The notes beneath the pieces were generated by a model. It was not told the DNA's origin, made no database searches, and worked only from the letters and a program-made list of their open reading frames with translations. DNA of 64,000 bases from Aquabacterium soli (GTDB lineage Bacteria > Pseudomonadota > Gammaproteobacteria > Burkholderiales > Burkholderiaceae_C): NCBI RefSeq assembly GCF_003933735.1, contig NZ_RSED01000012.1, forward strand, positions 48,001-112,000, given 5' to 3'. The position numbers and the translations under genes were made by a program. Shown here piece after piece: positions 16,517 through 25,212 of the stretch; the first letter of the stretch is position 1, and every line of letters begins with the position of its first letter.

Positions 16517-18685
16517 TCAGCTGCCAACGATGCCGCCGCCGGTCTTGGTGATCACCACCACACCGGAACGAGGGCGTCCACCCACGACGGGCTGGCCCGC
16601 CGAGTTGGTGCTGAACTGGCTGGCAGGCCAGTTCGAGAACTGTGTGGGGTTGGCCGGATTGGCGGCTTCCTCACCCGGGTGCTGCAGGCCCACAAACAGC
16701 GACTTGCCATCGGGCGTCATGGCGATGCCGGTGACCTCGGACTGCACCGGGCTGGTCAGGAAGCGCTTGATGGCGCCAGTGGCCGGATCGGCGCACACCA
16801 TGCTGTTGGCGCCGATGTTGACCCAGTCACCCGAGGCCGTGCCGGCCTGGTCCGTCTGCACCCACAGGCGGCCGAACTGGTCGAACCACAGGCCATCGGG
16901 CGCGCCGAAATCGGCCGAACCGTTGGGCGTGTCGTTGACATTGCCCACGTAGCGCGAGGCCGGGGTCTTGGTGGTGGCGGTGTCGCCGCACTGCACGAAC
17001 AGGTCCCATGCAAAGCCGGTGGCCGTCACGTTCTTGCCGGCTTCGCGCCAGCGCACGATGTGGCCGTACACGTTGTCGGCACGGGGGTTGACGGCATCGA
17101 CCGGCGGGCGGGCAGTGGCCGCACCGGTGGAGCCATCAGCCTGGTTCGACGACGGGGGCGTGGTGCCGCGGCGGTTGTTGTTGGTCAGCGTGCAGTACAC
17201 CTCGATCTCGTCGAAGCCGCAGATGCGCGGGCGGGCACCGGTCCACTCGGGGCGGTCCATCATCGTGGCGCCCAGGGCGTCGGCGGCCATGCGGGTCTTG
17301 ACCAGGATCTTGGCCAGCACCTCGGTGTCATCGGCCCCGGCGAAGTTGGGGTTGTCGCGCAGGGCCACGCCATTCAGGCCGACCGAGCCGGGCAGCAGGG
17401 GCAGCCACACACCCTGGCCGTTGTCCAGGAAGCGCGCGGCATACAGCACGCCGGTGTCCAGCAGGTTGCGGTTGGCGGCGCGGTTGGTGGGGTTGTAGCG
17501 GCCCGCGGCCACGAACTTGTAGATGTACTCGTTGCGCTCGTCGTCGCCCATGTACACGGCCAGCTCGTTGTTGGGGCCCAGCACGTACTGCGCGCTCTCA
17601 TGCTTGAAGCGGCCCAGCGCGGTGCGCTTGACGGGCAGGCTGTACGGATCGAACGGGTCGATCTCGACCACCCAGCCGAACAGGTTGGGCTCGAGCGGGT
17701 TGGTGCTCACGTCGAAGCGCGGGTCCACCGAATGCCACAGGTAGCCATTGCCGGCGGCGTTCACGCCGTAGCGGTTGTTCATCTTGCCCAGTTCGGTGCT
17801 GGCGGCCGGCAGGCTGCCGGTGGCGCCGAAGTTGCCGTTCCAGTTTTCTTCACAGGTCAGGTAGGTGCCCCAGGGCGTGTAGCCGTTGGCGCAGTTGTTG
17901 ATCGTGCCGTTGGCCTCGAAGCCATTGTTCTGGCCGATGTCGATCGAGCCTGTGGGCGCGATGTCGTATTTGCGCGATTGCAGCAAGGGGTGGCCGGCGG
18001 CGGGGCCCGAGACGCGCATAGGGGTGTTGGCGGTGATGCGGCGGCCGTAGGCCGAGGTGGCGGCCACGCCCCAACGGCCTGCGCCGTCCTTGCGGATCTC
18101 GACGATGGACACGCCATGCGCAGCCTGCGACTTGCGGGCCTTGGGCAGGGTCTGGTTGCCGGCGTTCAGGCCATCGGCGTGCAGGATGGACTCTTGCGTG
18201 TACTCGTTGTTGACGACGAGCAGGCCACGGTCGCTGGACTCGGCGCCGCGCACGTTGAAGCCGAAGTAGTGCATGCCATCGTTGTGCTCGCCGAACTGCT
18301 TGGCCTGGTCGGCGGCGGTTTCGGAGGCATCGCCCTTGAACGCGGGAGCACCGGGCATGATCGGATCGCCCCAGGCGACCAGCAGCTCAGCCTTGTGGCC
18401 GGCGGCCACGCGCACGGCGTCGGGCACGGGGGCCAGCGCGGCGGGCAGGTTGGCAAAGCCGATGCCCACGGTGGTGCTGGCGCCGCAGGTGTTGGTGGCG
18501 GCCTGCACCGTGCCGGTCAGGCCCGACAGGGTCAGGCCGCCCGCCGCAGCGAGCATGGGGGCGGAGGCCGCGCCCTGGATGAAGCGGCGGCGGCTGACAT
18601 CGGCGCGCTGCGCCACCTCCAGGATCGACTCGTTGCCCGACGGGTTGAGCGTCAGGTCATTGGTCGGGTGGTTGATACCTTTCAT
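16517..18685 (-). CDS. PhoX-family (DUF839) phosphatase, Tat-exported
   Basis: 722-aa predicted periplasmic or extracellular alkaline phosphatase of the PhoX family. After a 30-residue leader comes a twin-arginine motif SRRRFIQGA (31-39) and a hydrophobic stretch ending TVQAAT. Family motifs in the body include YFGFNVRGAESSDRGLLVVN, VNNEYTQES, GTYLTCEENWNGNFG and MMDRPEWTGARP. PhoX enzymes bind iron and calcium and act on phosphomonoesters. AGGAG with 7-nt spacing fixes the start at 18685, and the inferred promoter at 18727-18760 excludes a longer start at 18742. It is only distantly like the plus-strand PhoX at 828 (different leader, no lipobox). Confidence 0.9.
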   Translation of the reverse strand: MKGINHPTNDLTLNPSGNESILEVAQRADVSRRRFIQGAASAPMLAAAGGLTLSGLTGTVQAATNTCGASTTVGIGFANLPAALAPVPDAVRVAAGHKAELLVAWGDPIMPGAPAFKGDASETAADQAKQFGEHNDGMHYFGFNVRGAESSDRGLLVVNNEYTQESILHADGLNAGNQTLPKARKSQAAHGVSIVEIRKDGAGRWGVAATSAYGRRITANTPMRVSGPAAGHPLLQSRKYDIAPTGSIDIGQNNGFEANGTINNCANGYTPWGTYLTCEENWNGNFGATGSLPAASTELGKMNNRYGVNAAGNGYLWHSVDPRFDVSTNPLEPNLFGWVVEIDPFDPYSLPVKRTALGRFKHESAQYVLGPNNELAVYMGDDERNEYIYKFVAAGRYNPTNRAANRNLLDTGVLYAARFLDNGQGVWLPLLPGSVGLNGVALRDNPNFAGADDTEVLAKILVKTRMAADALGATMMDRPEWTGARPRICGFDEIEVYCTLTNNNRRGTTPPSSNQADGSTGAATARPPVDAVNPRADNVYGHIVRWREAGKNVTATGFAWDLFVQCGDTATTKTPASRYVGNVNDTPNGSADFGAPDGLWFDQFGRLWVQTDQAGTASGDWVNIGANSMVCADPATGAIKRFLTSPVQSEVTGIAMTPDGKSLFVGLQHPGEEAANPANPTQFSNWPASQFSTNSAGQPVVGGRPRSGVVVITKTGGGIVGS

Positions 18686-18726
18686 GCGGGGACTCCTGCG
18701 GACAAGTGGGTGGGCAATCGCCACGC

Positions 18727-18760
18727 AGGATAGAAAGTGCATATGTCACGCTGACGACAT
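18727..18760 (-). promoter_or_regulatory. Candidate Pho box and -10 of the second phoX gene
   Basis: Read on the gene strand: ATGTCGT-CAGC-GTGACAT (18760 to 18743), 10 of 14 matches to CTGTCAT-N4-CTGTCAT, then 10 nt, then TATCCT (18732 to 18727). Predicted transcription start is near 18720, giving a 5' leader of about 35 nt that contains the AGGAG site. The arrangement copies that of the first phoX gene. Confidence 0.5.
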
Positions 18761-18784
18761 GGCATGAGGCATATGGACGAGCGA

Positions 18785-18814
18785 AAGCACCCCTCTCGAT
18801 CGAGAGGGGTGCTT
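18785..18814 (-). terminator. Perfect 30-bp palindrome; terminator of the GDSL-lipase gene
   Basis: A 15-bp perfect inverted repeat with no loop bases beyond its centre (AAGCACCCCTCTCGA and its complement). Read on the minus strand it is followed by TTTCGCTCG, so it can terminate transcription of the lipase gene, whose stop lies 74 nt away. On the other strand no T tract follows. Confidence 0.7.
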
Positions 18815-18887
18815 GATCAAGGTCGCTCAAAACCGGCGGTACGGCCAACGCCGCCAGGCGCTACCCGCCCGCCCGAGCCACCCGTGT

Positions 18888-19895
18888 TCAGGCCGCCACG
18901 GTTTGAGCCACCGTGGTGCGGCGGCGATGTGCCATCAGGCCCACCATGCCCACGCCCACCAGGGACAGGGCCCAGGCGGCGGGCTCCGGCACGGCCACGG
19001 CCTGCGCAAAGGCCTGGCCCACGGCCTGGTGCACGCCCGCCGTGGGGTGCAGGCCATCCCACAGGTAGTACTTCGAAGGATCGGCGCACAGCGAGCCTTG
19101 GCCGAACATGTCGCCGTCCCAGCAGCCTTGCGTCACGTTGTAGCCCTGGGCGATGTAGTCGGCCCGCAACGTGGCCAGTGCGCCGAAGGTGTCGAACACC
19201 TGGATGTGTGCGCCCTGCAGGCTGCTCTGCAAACCCGCCATGGTCTGCGCCAGCGCCGTGTTGAAGGCCACCGAGAGCTGGTGGGCACCGGCCTGTTCCG
19301 CGCCGCCCGCCTCGATGGCATCGGCGGTGGTGGACAGATCAGGCAGGTTGGGAATGAAGAAATCGCGCGCGCCGGCCTGGTAGAGCAGGTTGACGTTCTG
19401 GGCCAGGTTGCTGATCGCGGTGTTGACCGTGGCGGCCGTGGGCGAGGACAGGAAGTCGTTGGCACCGCCCCAGACCACGTACAGCGCGGACGCATCCGTC
19501 GTGCCGCCGGTGCCGCTCAGGTAGCTGGTGATCTGGCCCTGCACGCCGGTGCCATCCAGCAGGCCCAGGGCATTGATGCGGTTGTTGACGCCTGACAACG
19601 CGCCACCAAAGGCATGGTTGTCCAGGCTCAGCCCCAGCTGGCTGGCCATCACTTCCACGGCCACCGGGCCATTGCTGAAACGCCCCTCGAAGTAGGGCTC
19701 GGCCGGCAGGTCCAGTCCGTACTGGCCGACCAGGGCCGAGGCATTGCCGTTGTCGGACAGGCTGTCGCCGAAGACGACCAGCTTGCTGGGAGCGGCCTGG
19801 GCCTGCGAGGCGGCCACGATGAGGGCCAGGGCGCCCGCGGCCAGTGGGCGCATGCGAAGGAGAGGCAGGACGGATCGGATAGAACGTGTTGGCAT
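18888..19895 (-). CDS. GDSL-family lipase/esterase with PEP-CTERM anchor
   Basis: 335-aa exported SGNH hydrolase. Signal peptide to about residue 35 (ASQAQAA). Catalytic blocks: FGDSLSDNGNA with nucleophile Ser45 (block I), GGALSGVNN, VVWGGANDFLSS (block III Asn) and DGLHPT near the C-terminus with catalytic Asp and His (block V). The tail VPEPAAWALSLVGVGMVGLM followed by RRR is a PEP-CTERM signal. The substrate is probably an ester or lipid outside the cytoplasm; specificity is not readable. The start at 19895 has only a weak ribosome site, and internal ATG codons near residue 15 are alternatives. The gene ends before the 30-bp palindrome. Confidence 0.88.
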   Translation of the reverse strand: MPTRSIRSVLPLLRMRPLAAGALALIVAASQAQAAPSKLVVFGDSLSDNGNASALVGQYGLDLPAEPYFEGRFSNGPVAVEVMASQLGLSLDNHAFGGALSGVNNRINALGLLDGTGVQGQITSYLSGTGGTTDASALYVVWGGANDFLSSPTAATVNTAISNLAQNVNLLYQAGARDFFIPNLPDLSTTADAIEAGGAEQAGAHQLSVAFNTALAQTMAGLQSSLQGAHIQVFDTFGALATLRADYIAQGYNVTQGCWDGDMFGQGSLCADPSKYYLWDGLHPTAGVHQAVGQAFAQAVAVPEPAAWALSLVGVGMVGLMAHRRRTTVAQTVAA

Positions 19896-20000
19896 GGTGA
19901 ACCCCGGCAGGAATTTGGAATGCCGGAAACTTATCACCGCCTGCGAGCCTGCTGTGGCCCGCCAGGCACACCACCCTCCGAAGAGGGAGGTCACCCCTGT

Positions 20001-20918
20001 TCAGCCTCGCAGCCCGTCGCGCACCGTGGGATAACGCAAGCTTGTGCGCAACTCCTGCTTGAGGCGCCGGTTGTCCAGCCGGCGGGATTCGCTCAGGAAG
20101 GACCACTGCAAAGGGCTCATCGTGGCGCGTGCTTCTTCGGCGGGCAGACGGGGTGGACGCTCAAGCCCCCACAGGTCGGCCACCAGGTCGAAGTAGTCGC
20201 CCATTCTGAGCTCGGTGTCATCACAGGCGTGCACCACGCGTTGCGGCGCGCCTCTCCACAGCGCTGCGACGCAGGCGCGGGCCAGGTCGTCGGCGTGGAT
20301 GTGGTTGGTGTAGACATCGTCCTGCGCGGCCAGCACCGCCGTGCCACGGCGCACACGCTCGCGTGGATCACCGCCTTCGCGGTTCAGCGCATAGATGCCG
20401 GGAATGCGCAGCACGCTGGCATGTGCGCCCTGCCCGCCTGCCTGCCGGCGTCCCCACCAGCGCACCAGCGCCTCGGCATGCACGCGCCTGCGCGCTCGGT
20501 CTGAGGCCGGGGCCACGGGCCGCGTCTCGTCGAAACGGGCCCCGCCTGCATCGCCATAGACGCCAGAGGTGCTGCCATAGACCAGCGCCCTCGTGGCGCC
20601 CCGGCGGGACAAGGCCTGCAGCAGGTGGGCGGTTCGCGGATCGGTGTGCCCATGGCTCGGCGGCGGCGCCAGGTGCAGCACGTGCGGTGCCAGGCCAGCC
20701 AGGCGGGCCAGCGTGGCCGGCTCGTCCAGGTTGCCCCGCAACGGCAGCAGGCCGTGGGCACGCAGCACCTGCGCACGCTCGGCGGAGGTCGTCAGCGCCA
20801 GCACGCGGCAGCGTGGCAGCAGGGCCCTGGCCGCGCGCAGGCCCACATCGCCACACCCCACGATCAGCACACGGCTCTGGCGGAACTGACGGCATCGAGA
20901 GGGCATCGGGTTGAACAT
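20001..20918 (-). CDS. NAD-dependent epimerase/dehydratase-like (extended SDR) protein
   Basis: 305-aa protein of the atypical extended-SDR group that resembles YeeZ-like or sugar epimerases. The Rossmann nucleotide site VLIVGCGDVGLRAARAL carries the spacing G21-C-G23-D-V-G26. LVYGSTSGVYGD holds the catalytic-type Ser/Tyr region, although the usual YxxxK is degenerate, and NHIHADDLARAC is the family motif for the C-terminal domain. The protein is rich in Arg. The start is uncertain between 20918 and 20906; neither has a ribosome site. It is divergent from the reductase at 20977, only 58 nt away, so the two promoters must overlap. Confidence 0.75.
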   Translation of the reverse strand: MFNPMPSRCRQFRQSRVLIVGCGDVGLRAARALLPRCRVLALTTSAERAQVLRAHGLLPLRGNLDEPATLARLAGLAPHVLHLAPPPSHGHTDPRTAHLLQALSRRGATRALVYGSTSGVYGDAGGARFDETRPVAPASDRARRRVHAEALVRWWGRRQAGGQGAHASVLRIPGIYALNREGGDPRERVRRGTAVLAAQDDVYTNHIHADDLARACVAALWRGAPQRVVHACDDTELRMGDYFDLVADLWGLERPPRLPAEEARATMSPLQWSFLSESRRLDNRRLKQELRTSLRYPTVRDGLRG

Positions 20919-20976
20919 GGCGGCTTGGGGGACAATCTCGGGATTGCCGATTCTGACCGCATCCAAGGCCGTTTCC

Positions 20977-22041
20977 ATGAGCTTTTCCGTCACCGTTCAA
21001 CCCAGTGGCCGCCAGTTCAACATGCAGCGCGACGAGACCGTGCTGGGCGCAGCCCTCCACGCCGGCGTGGGCCTGCCCTATGGCTGCAAGGATGGCGCCT
21101 GTGGTTCATGCAAGTGCAAACTGGTCGAAGGCCGCGTGATCCACGGTGCGCACCAGCTCAAGGCCTTGTCGCCCGCCGAGGAACAGGCCGGCTACGTGCT
21201 GACCTGCTGCGCCACCCCGCAGACCGACCTGGTGCTCGAATCCCGGCAGGTCGTGGGCCTGGGCGATTTCCCGGTGATGAAAATGCCCACGCGGGTGACC
21301 AGCATCACCCGCCCGTCCTCTGATGTGGCCATCCTGCGCCTGCAGTTGCCGGCCACCAGCAACTTCGGCTGGCGCGCCGGCCAGTTCGTCGAGTTCATCC
21401 TGAAAGACGGCAGCCGCCGCAGCTACTCCATGGCCAATGCGCCGCACACGGCCAAGGACCCGGCCGTCAACGGCATCGAGCTGCACATCCGCCACATGCC
21501 TGGCGGCCTGTTCACCGACCACGTGTTCACGGCCATGAAGGAAAAAGAGATCCTGCGCATGGAAGGCCCGCTGGGCACCTTCTTCGTGCGGGAGGACTCC
21601 GAGCGGCCCATCGTGCTGCTGGCCTCAGGCACGGGCTTCGCGCCCATCAAGGCCATCGTCGAGCACCTGCGCTTCAAGAACAACACGCGGCCCGTGTCCC
21701 TGTACTGGGGCTGCCGCGCCAAGGCTGACCTGTACCTGCACGACTGGGCACAGACCCAGGCGGACGAACTGCCCTGGCTGACCTACGTGCCGGTGCTGTC
21801 GCATGCCCGTCCCGAAGATGGTTGGGCCGGCCGCCAGGGCCTGGTGCACCTGGCTGTGCTGGAAGACTGGCGCGACCTGTCCGCCCACGAGGTGTACGCC
21901 TGCGGCGCCCCCATCATGGTCGAATCGGCCAGGCGCGATTTCGTCGCGCGGGCCGGCCTGTCGGAAGACGATTTCTACGCCGATGCCTTCACCAGCGAAG
22001 CCGACAAGCATGGCCAGAGCGTGCCCGCCAGCCAGCCCTGA
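20977..22041 (+). CDS. CDP-6-deoxy-delta-3,4-glucoseen reductase-like 2Fe-2S/FAD oxidoreductase
   Basis: 354-aa three-domain electron transferase. N-terminal plant-type [2Fe-2S] domain: C37-x4-C42-x2-C45 in GCKDGACGSCKC, with the fourth Cys at 77/78 in LTCCATP. Then the FAD domain with RSYSMANAPH, and the NAD(P)H domain with LLASGTGFAPIKAIVEHL and YWGCRAKADLY. The architecture is that of AscD/RfbI and of phenol/methane monooxygenase reductases. In Burkholderiales this chromosomal copy is often annotated AscD-like, but no deoxysugar genes lie nearby, so its physiological acceptor is unknown. The start MSFSVTVQPSGRQF at 20977 fits the fold. Confidence 0.85.
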   Translation: MSFSVTVQPSGRQFNMQRDETVLGAALHAGVGLPYGCKDGACGSCKCKLVEGRVIHGAHQLKALSPAEEQAGYVLTCCATPQTDLVLESRQVVGLGDFPVMKMPTRVTSITRPSSDVAILRLQLPATSNFGWRAGQFVEFILKDGSRRSYSMANAPHTAKDPAVNGIELHIRHMPGGLFTDHVFTAMKEKEILRMEGPLGTFFVREDSERPIVLLASGTGFAPIKAIVEHLRFKNNTRPVSLYWGCRAKADLYLHDWAQTQADELPWLTYVPVLSHARPEDGWAGRQGLVHLAVLEDWRDLSAHEVYACGAPIMVESARRDFVARAGLSEDDFYADAFTSEADKHGQSVPASQP

Positions 22042-22054
22042 GGGCAGCGGCCAT

Positions 22055-22819
22055 GTGACCCGTGTCGGCCGCCCCTCGATCGAAGCCATCGAGCGGGCCG
22101 GACTCGCCTCGTGGCCGGCGCTGGAAGAAGAGCGCCTCGATGGCTGGCTGCTGCGTGCCTCGCAGGGCTACACCCGCCGCACCAACTCGGCCAACGCCGC
22201 AGGCGCATCTGCAGGGCACCTCGATGCAGATCTGCCCCTGATCGAGCGGTTCTTCGCGCAACGTGGCTTGCCCACGACCTTCCGTCTGCTGTCCACCGCG
22301 GGCGACGAAGCCATCGACCGCGCGCTGGACCAGCGGGGCTACCGACGGTGCGAAGACCCGTGCTCGGTGATGGTCCGTCCGCTCCCAGGCGACATCCATC
22401 CTCCGTCCCCGCCATCGTTCGCGCTGCTGCCCGACGCCAAGGCCTGGCTGCCCGAGTTCGTTCGCCTCAAGAATGACCAGGGTCCGCATCAGCGCACCCA
22501 TCTGGCCATCCTGGACGCCATCGCCAGCCCCACCGCCTTCGCGGTCGTCAAGCCACCCGGAGCCCTCCAGCCCCAGGGCTGCGGCCTGGGGGTGGTGGCT
22601 GAGGGGCATCTGGGCCTGTTCGACATCGCCACGCACCCGGCGCACCGGCGCCAGGGCCTGGGCAAGGCGGTGTGCGAAGGGCTGCTGAACTGGGGCCGCG
22701 ATCAGGGTGCGCACACGGCCTACCTCCAGGTGGTGGCAGACAACCGCAGTGCCGTGGAACTCTATCGCCGTCTCGGCTTCGAAGAGCTCTATCGATACTG
22801 GTACCGCATCCGTGGCTGA
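22055..22819 (+). CDS. GNAT family N-acetyltransferase
   Basis: 254-aa acetyltransferase. The C-terminal third carries the GNAT fold: LGLFDIATHPAHRRQGLGKA (the R/Q-x-x-G-x-G/A acetyl-CoA loop is RRQGLGKA) and NRSAVELYRRLGFEELYRYW. The N-terminal half (LEEERLDGWLLRASQGYTRR) is a second, degenerate GNAT-like region seen in long members. The start is placed at GTG 22055, 13 nt after the reductase stop, because no ATG gives a sensible frame. The substrate is unknown. Confidence 0.8.
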   Translation: MTRVGRPSIEAIERAGLASWPALEEERLDGWLLRASQGYTRRTNSANAAGASAGHLDADLPLIERFFAQRGLPTTFRLLSTAGDEAIDRALDQRGYRRCEDPCSVMVRPLPGDIHPPSPPSFALLPDAKAWLPEFVRLKNDQGPHQRTHLAILDAIASPTAFAVVKPPGALQPQGCGLGVVAEGHLGLFDIATHPAHRRQGLGKAVCEGLLNWGRDQGAHTAYLQVVADNRSAVELYRRLGFEELYRYWYRIRG

Positions 22820-22856
22820 CCTGCCCTCGCCTGCCGTTGAACAACCGCCCTCGGCC

Positions 22857-23663
22857 ATGGGCCACGGCCTGCCCCACACCTTGCGTGATGCCGGGCTGGA
22901 CTTCCTCGCCTTCGGGTTGAAGCAGGCGCAGGCCTGCCTGTTCGCCGGCTTGTTCTTCCTGTCGGTGTTCCTGGTGCCCAAGGCCGGCTGGGCCGGCATC
23001 CCGCGCTACGACCTGCTGCTGGTGATCGCGCTGGGCATCCAGGCCGTGATGGTGTGGACGAAGCTGGAGACCTGGGACGAACTCAAGGCCATCAGCCTGT
23101 TCCACGTGGTCGGCTTCGCGCTGGAGGTGTTCAAGACCTCCTCGCACATCCAGTCGTGGTCCTACCCGGATCCCGGCTTCACCAAGGTGCTGGGCGTGCC
23201 CCTGTTCTCGGGCTTCATGTACGCGGCGGTGGGCAGCTACATCATCCAGGCCTGGCGCCTGCTGGATCTGCGCATCCTTCACCACCCGCCCTACTGGATG
23301 GCCACGCTGCTGGCCTGCGCCATCTACGCCAACTTCTTCACCCACCATTTCATCGGCGATTACCGCTGGTACCTGGCGGCCTGCACGCTGGGCCTGTATG
23401 CCCGAGCCACCGTGGTGTTCACGCCGCGGCAACGGCCCTTGCGCATGCCGCTGCTGCTGTCCTTCGTGCTGATCGGCTTCTTCATCTGGCTGGCCGAGAA
23501 CATCAGCACCTTCATGGGCATCTGGAAATACCCGAACCAGATGGGCGCGTGGACCACGGTGCATGTGAGCAAGTGGAGCTCATGGTCGCTGCTGGTGATC
23601 ATGACCTTCACCATCGTCACGCACCTCAAGCACGTGAAAGCCCGCGTGCATGTGCCGGAGTAG
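22857..23663 (+). CDS. DUF817 integral membrane protein
   Basis: 268-aa polytopic membrane protein with about seven or eight hydrophobic segments (for example LFAGLFFLSVFLVP, LLLVIALGIQAVMV, MATLLACAIYANFF, LLLSFVLIGFFIWLA). Conserved DUF817 features include FKTSSHIQSWSYPD, FFTHHFIGDYRWYL and WKYPNQMGAWTTVHVSKWSSW. The function of the family is unknown. The ATG at 22857 is chosen; an in-frame GTG at 22812 would overlap the acetyltransferase stop by 8 nt and is equally possible. It ends 8 nt before the convergent liv genes. Confidence 0.85.
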   Translation: MGHGLPHTLRDAGLDFLAFGLKQAQACLFAGLFFLSVFLVPKAGWAGIPRYDLLLVIALGIQAVMVWTKLETWDELKAISLFHVVGFALEVFKTSSHIQSWSYPDPGFTKVLGVPLFSGFMYAAVGSYIIQAWRLLDLRILHHPPYWMATLLACAIYANFFTHHFIGDYRWYLAACTLGLYARATVVFTPRQRPLRMPLLLSFVLIGFFIWLAENISTFMGIWKYPNQMGAWTTVHVSKWSSWSLLVIMTFTIVTHLKHVKARVHVPE

Positions 23664-23671
23664 AGCCAGGT

Positions 23672-24397
23672 TCAAGCACCCAGGTAGGCGGCCTGCACCT
23701 GGGGATTGCCCAGCAGTTCGCGCGCCGGGCCGCTGAGCGTCAGCTCGCCCGATTCCATCACGTAGGCGCGGTCGGCCATCTCCAGCGCGCGGTGGGCGTT
23801 CTGCTCCACCAGCAGCACGGTCACACCCTGCTTCGACACATCGGCCACCACCGAGAAAATCTGGTCGACCATGATCGGCGACAGCCCCATGGACGGCTCG
23901 TCGAGCAGCAGCAGCTTCGGGCGCGCCAGCAGGGCCCGGCCCATCGCCAGCATCTGCTGCTCGCCGCCGGACAGCGTGCCCGCCAACTGGCGCGAGCGCT
24001 CCTTCAGGCGCGGAAAGCGCTGGTACACCGCTTCGACATCGGCTTCGATCGCAGCATCGCGGCGCAGGTAGACGCCCATGCGCAGGTTCTCGTCGATGGA
24101 CATGCGCGTGAAGATGCCCCGCCCTTCGGGCACCATCACCAGGCCCTGTTCCACCAGCGACCAGGGCCCCTGCCCCGCGATGCTGCGGCCCAGGTAGTGC
24201 ACGTCACCCGCCTGCGGCTTGAGCAGCCCGCAGATGGCCTTGAGCGTGGTGGTCTTGCCGGCCCCGTTGGCGCCGATGAGGCTGACCAGTTCGCCCTCGT
24301 GCAGTTCGAGCGACAGGTTCTTGACGGCCTGGATGCCGCCATAGGCAACGCTCAGGCCCCGGGTGGACAGCAGCGGTTTCTTGTGGTCGGTTGTCAT
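23672..24397 (-). CDS. livF: Branched-chain amino acid ABC transporter, ATP-binding protein LivF
   Basis: 241-aa ATPase of a LIV/HAAT-type importer. Walker A GANGAGKTT (42-50), Q-loop region PEGRGIF, signature LSGGEQQ, Walker B LLLLDEPSMGLSP and the switch His region LLVEQNAHRAL are all present. Its ATG lies in an ATGA overlap with the livG stop, so the two subunits are translationally coupled. Substrate (branched-chain amino acids, amides or aromatic compounds) cannot be fixed without the binding protein, which is not in this cluster. Confidence 0.93.
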   Translation of the reverse strand: MTTDHKKPLLSTRGLSVAYGGIQAVKNLSLELHEGELVSLIGANGAGKTTTLKAICGLLKPQAGDVHYLGRSIAGQGPWSLVEQGLVMVPEGRGIFTRMSIDENLRMGVYLRRDAAIEADVEAVYQRFPRLKERSRQLAGTLSGGEQQMLAMGRALLARPKLLLLDEPSMGLSPIMVDQIFSVVADVSKQGVTVLLVEQNAHRALEMADRAYVMESGELTLSGPARELLGNPQVQAAYLGA

Positions 24398-25212
24398 GGC
24401 GCGTGGGTGGCTTGGGCGGCCGAGCCCAGGTAGGCCTCGATCACGGCCTGGTTGCATTGCACCTCGGCGGGCGTGCCTTCGGCGATGAGGCGGCCCTGGT
24501 CCAGCACGGTGACGCGGTCGCACAGGCCCATCACCAGCTTCACGTCATGCTCGATCAGCAGAATGGTGCGGCCCTGGGCCCGGATGCGTTCGATCAGCTC
24601 GCGCAGTGCCACCTTCTCGGTGGCGTTCATGCCGGCGGCAGGCTCGTCCAGCGCCAGCAGGCGCGGCTCGGTGGCCAGGGCCCGGGCGATCTCCAGGCGG
24701 CGCTGGTCGCCATAGCTCAGGGTGCGCGCGGTGCGGTGGGCCTGGTCGGCCAGGCCGACGAAGTCCAGCAGCGCCATGGCATCGCCCGCGATGGCGGATT
24801 CTTCGCGCTTGAAGGCCCGCGTGCGCAGCAGGGCCTGCCACCAACCGACGCGGGTGCGCACATGCCGGCCCACGCGCACGTTGTCGAGCACGCTCATGTC
24901 GGCGAACAGGCGGATGTTCTGGAAGGTGCGCGCGATGCCGGCCTGCGCCACCTTGTGCACGGCCGAGGGCTTGTAGCGCAGGCCGCTCAGTTCGAACCGG
25001 CCCTTGTCGGCCAGCACCAGCCCGGTGATCACGTTGAAGAAGGTGGTCTTGCCCGCGCCGTTGGGGCCGATCAGCCCGTGCACGCTACCTGGCGCGATGC
25101 TCAGGCCCACCTCGCTGAGCGCCTGCACGCCGCCAAAGCGCTTGCTGACGCCTTCCACATGCAGCATGGCCACACCAGGATCGGTGGGCAGGACGACGGA
25201 ACCCACGCTCAT
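24394..25212 (-). CDS. livG: Branched-chain amino acid ABC transporter, ATP-binding protein LivG
   Basis: 272-aa partner ATPase of LivF. Walker A GPNGAGKTT, signature LSYGDQRRLEIARAL, Walker B LLALDEPAAGMN and the LivG-specific TFQNIRLFADMSVLDNV segment are visible. The start at 25212 forms an ATGA overlap with the livM stop. Length and motif order are normal. Confidence 0.93.
   Translation of the reverse strand: MSVGSVVLPTDPGVAMLHVEGVSKRFGGVQALSEVGLSIAPGSVHGLIGPNGAGKTTFFNVITGLVLADKGRFELSGLRYKPSAVHKVAQAGIARTFQNIRLFADMSVLDNVRVGRHVRTRVGWWQALLRTRAFKREESAIAGDAMALLDFVGLADQAHRTARTLSYGDQRRLEIARALATEPRLLALDEPAAGMNATEKVALRELIERIRAQGRTILLIEHDVKLVMGLCDRVTVLDQGRLIAEGTPAEVQCNQAVIEAYLGSAAQATHAP

Noticed and set aside
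16502..18733. 743-codon open frame on the plus strand opposite the second phoX
   Set aside because: Its translation is low-complexity (Val/Gly/Ala/His/Arg), lacks any domain, and mirrors the codon bias of the real minus-strand gene. It is a GC shadow.
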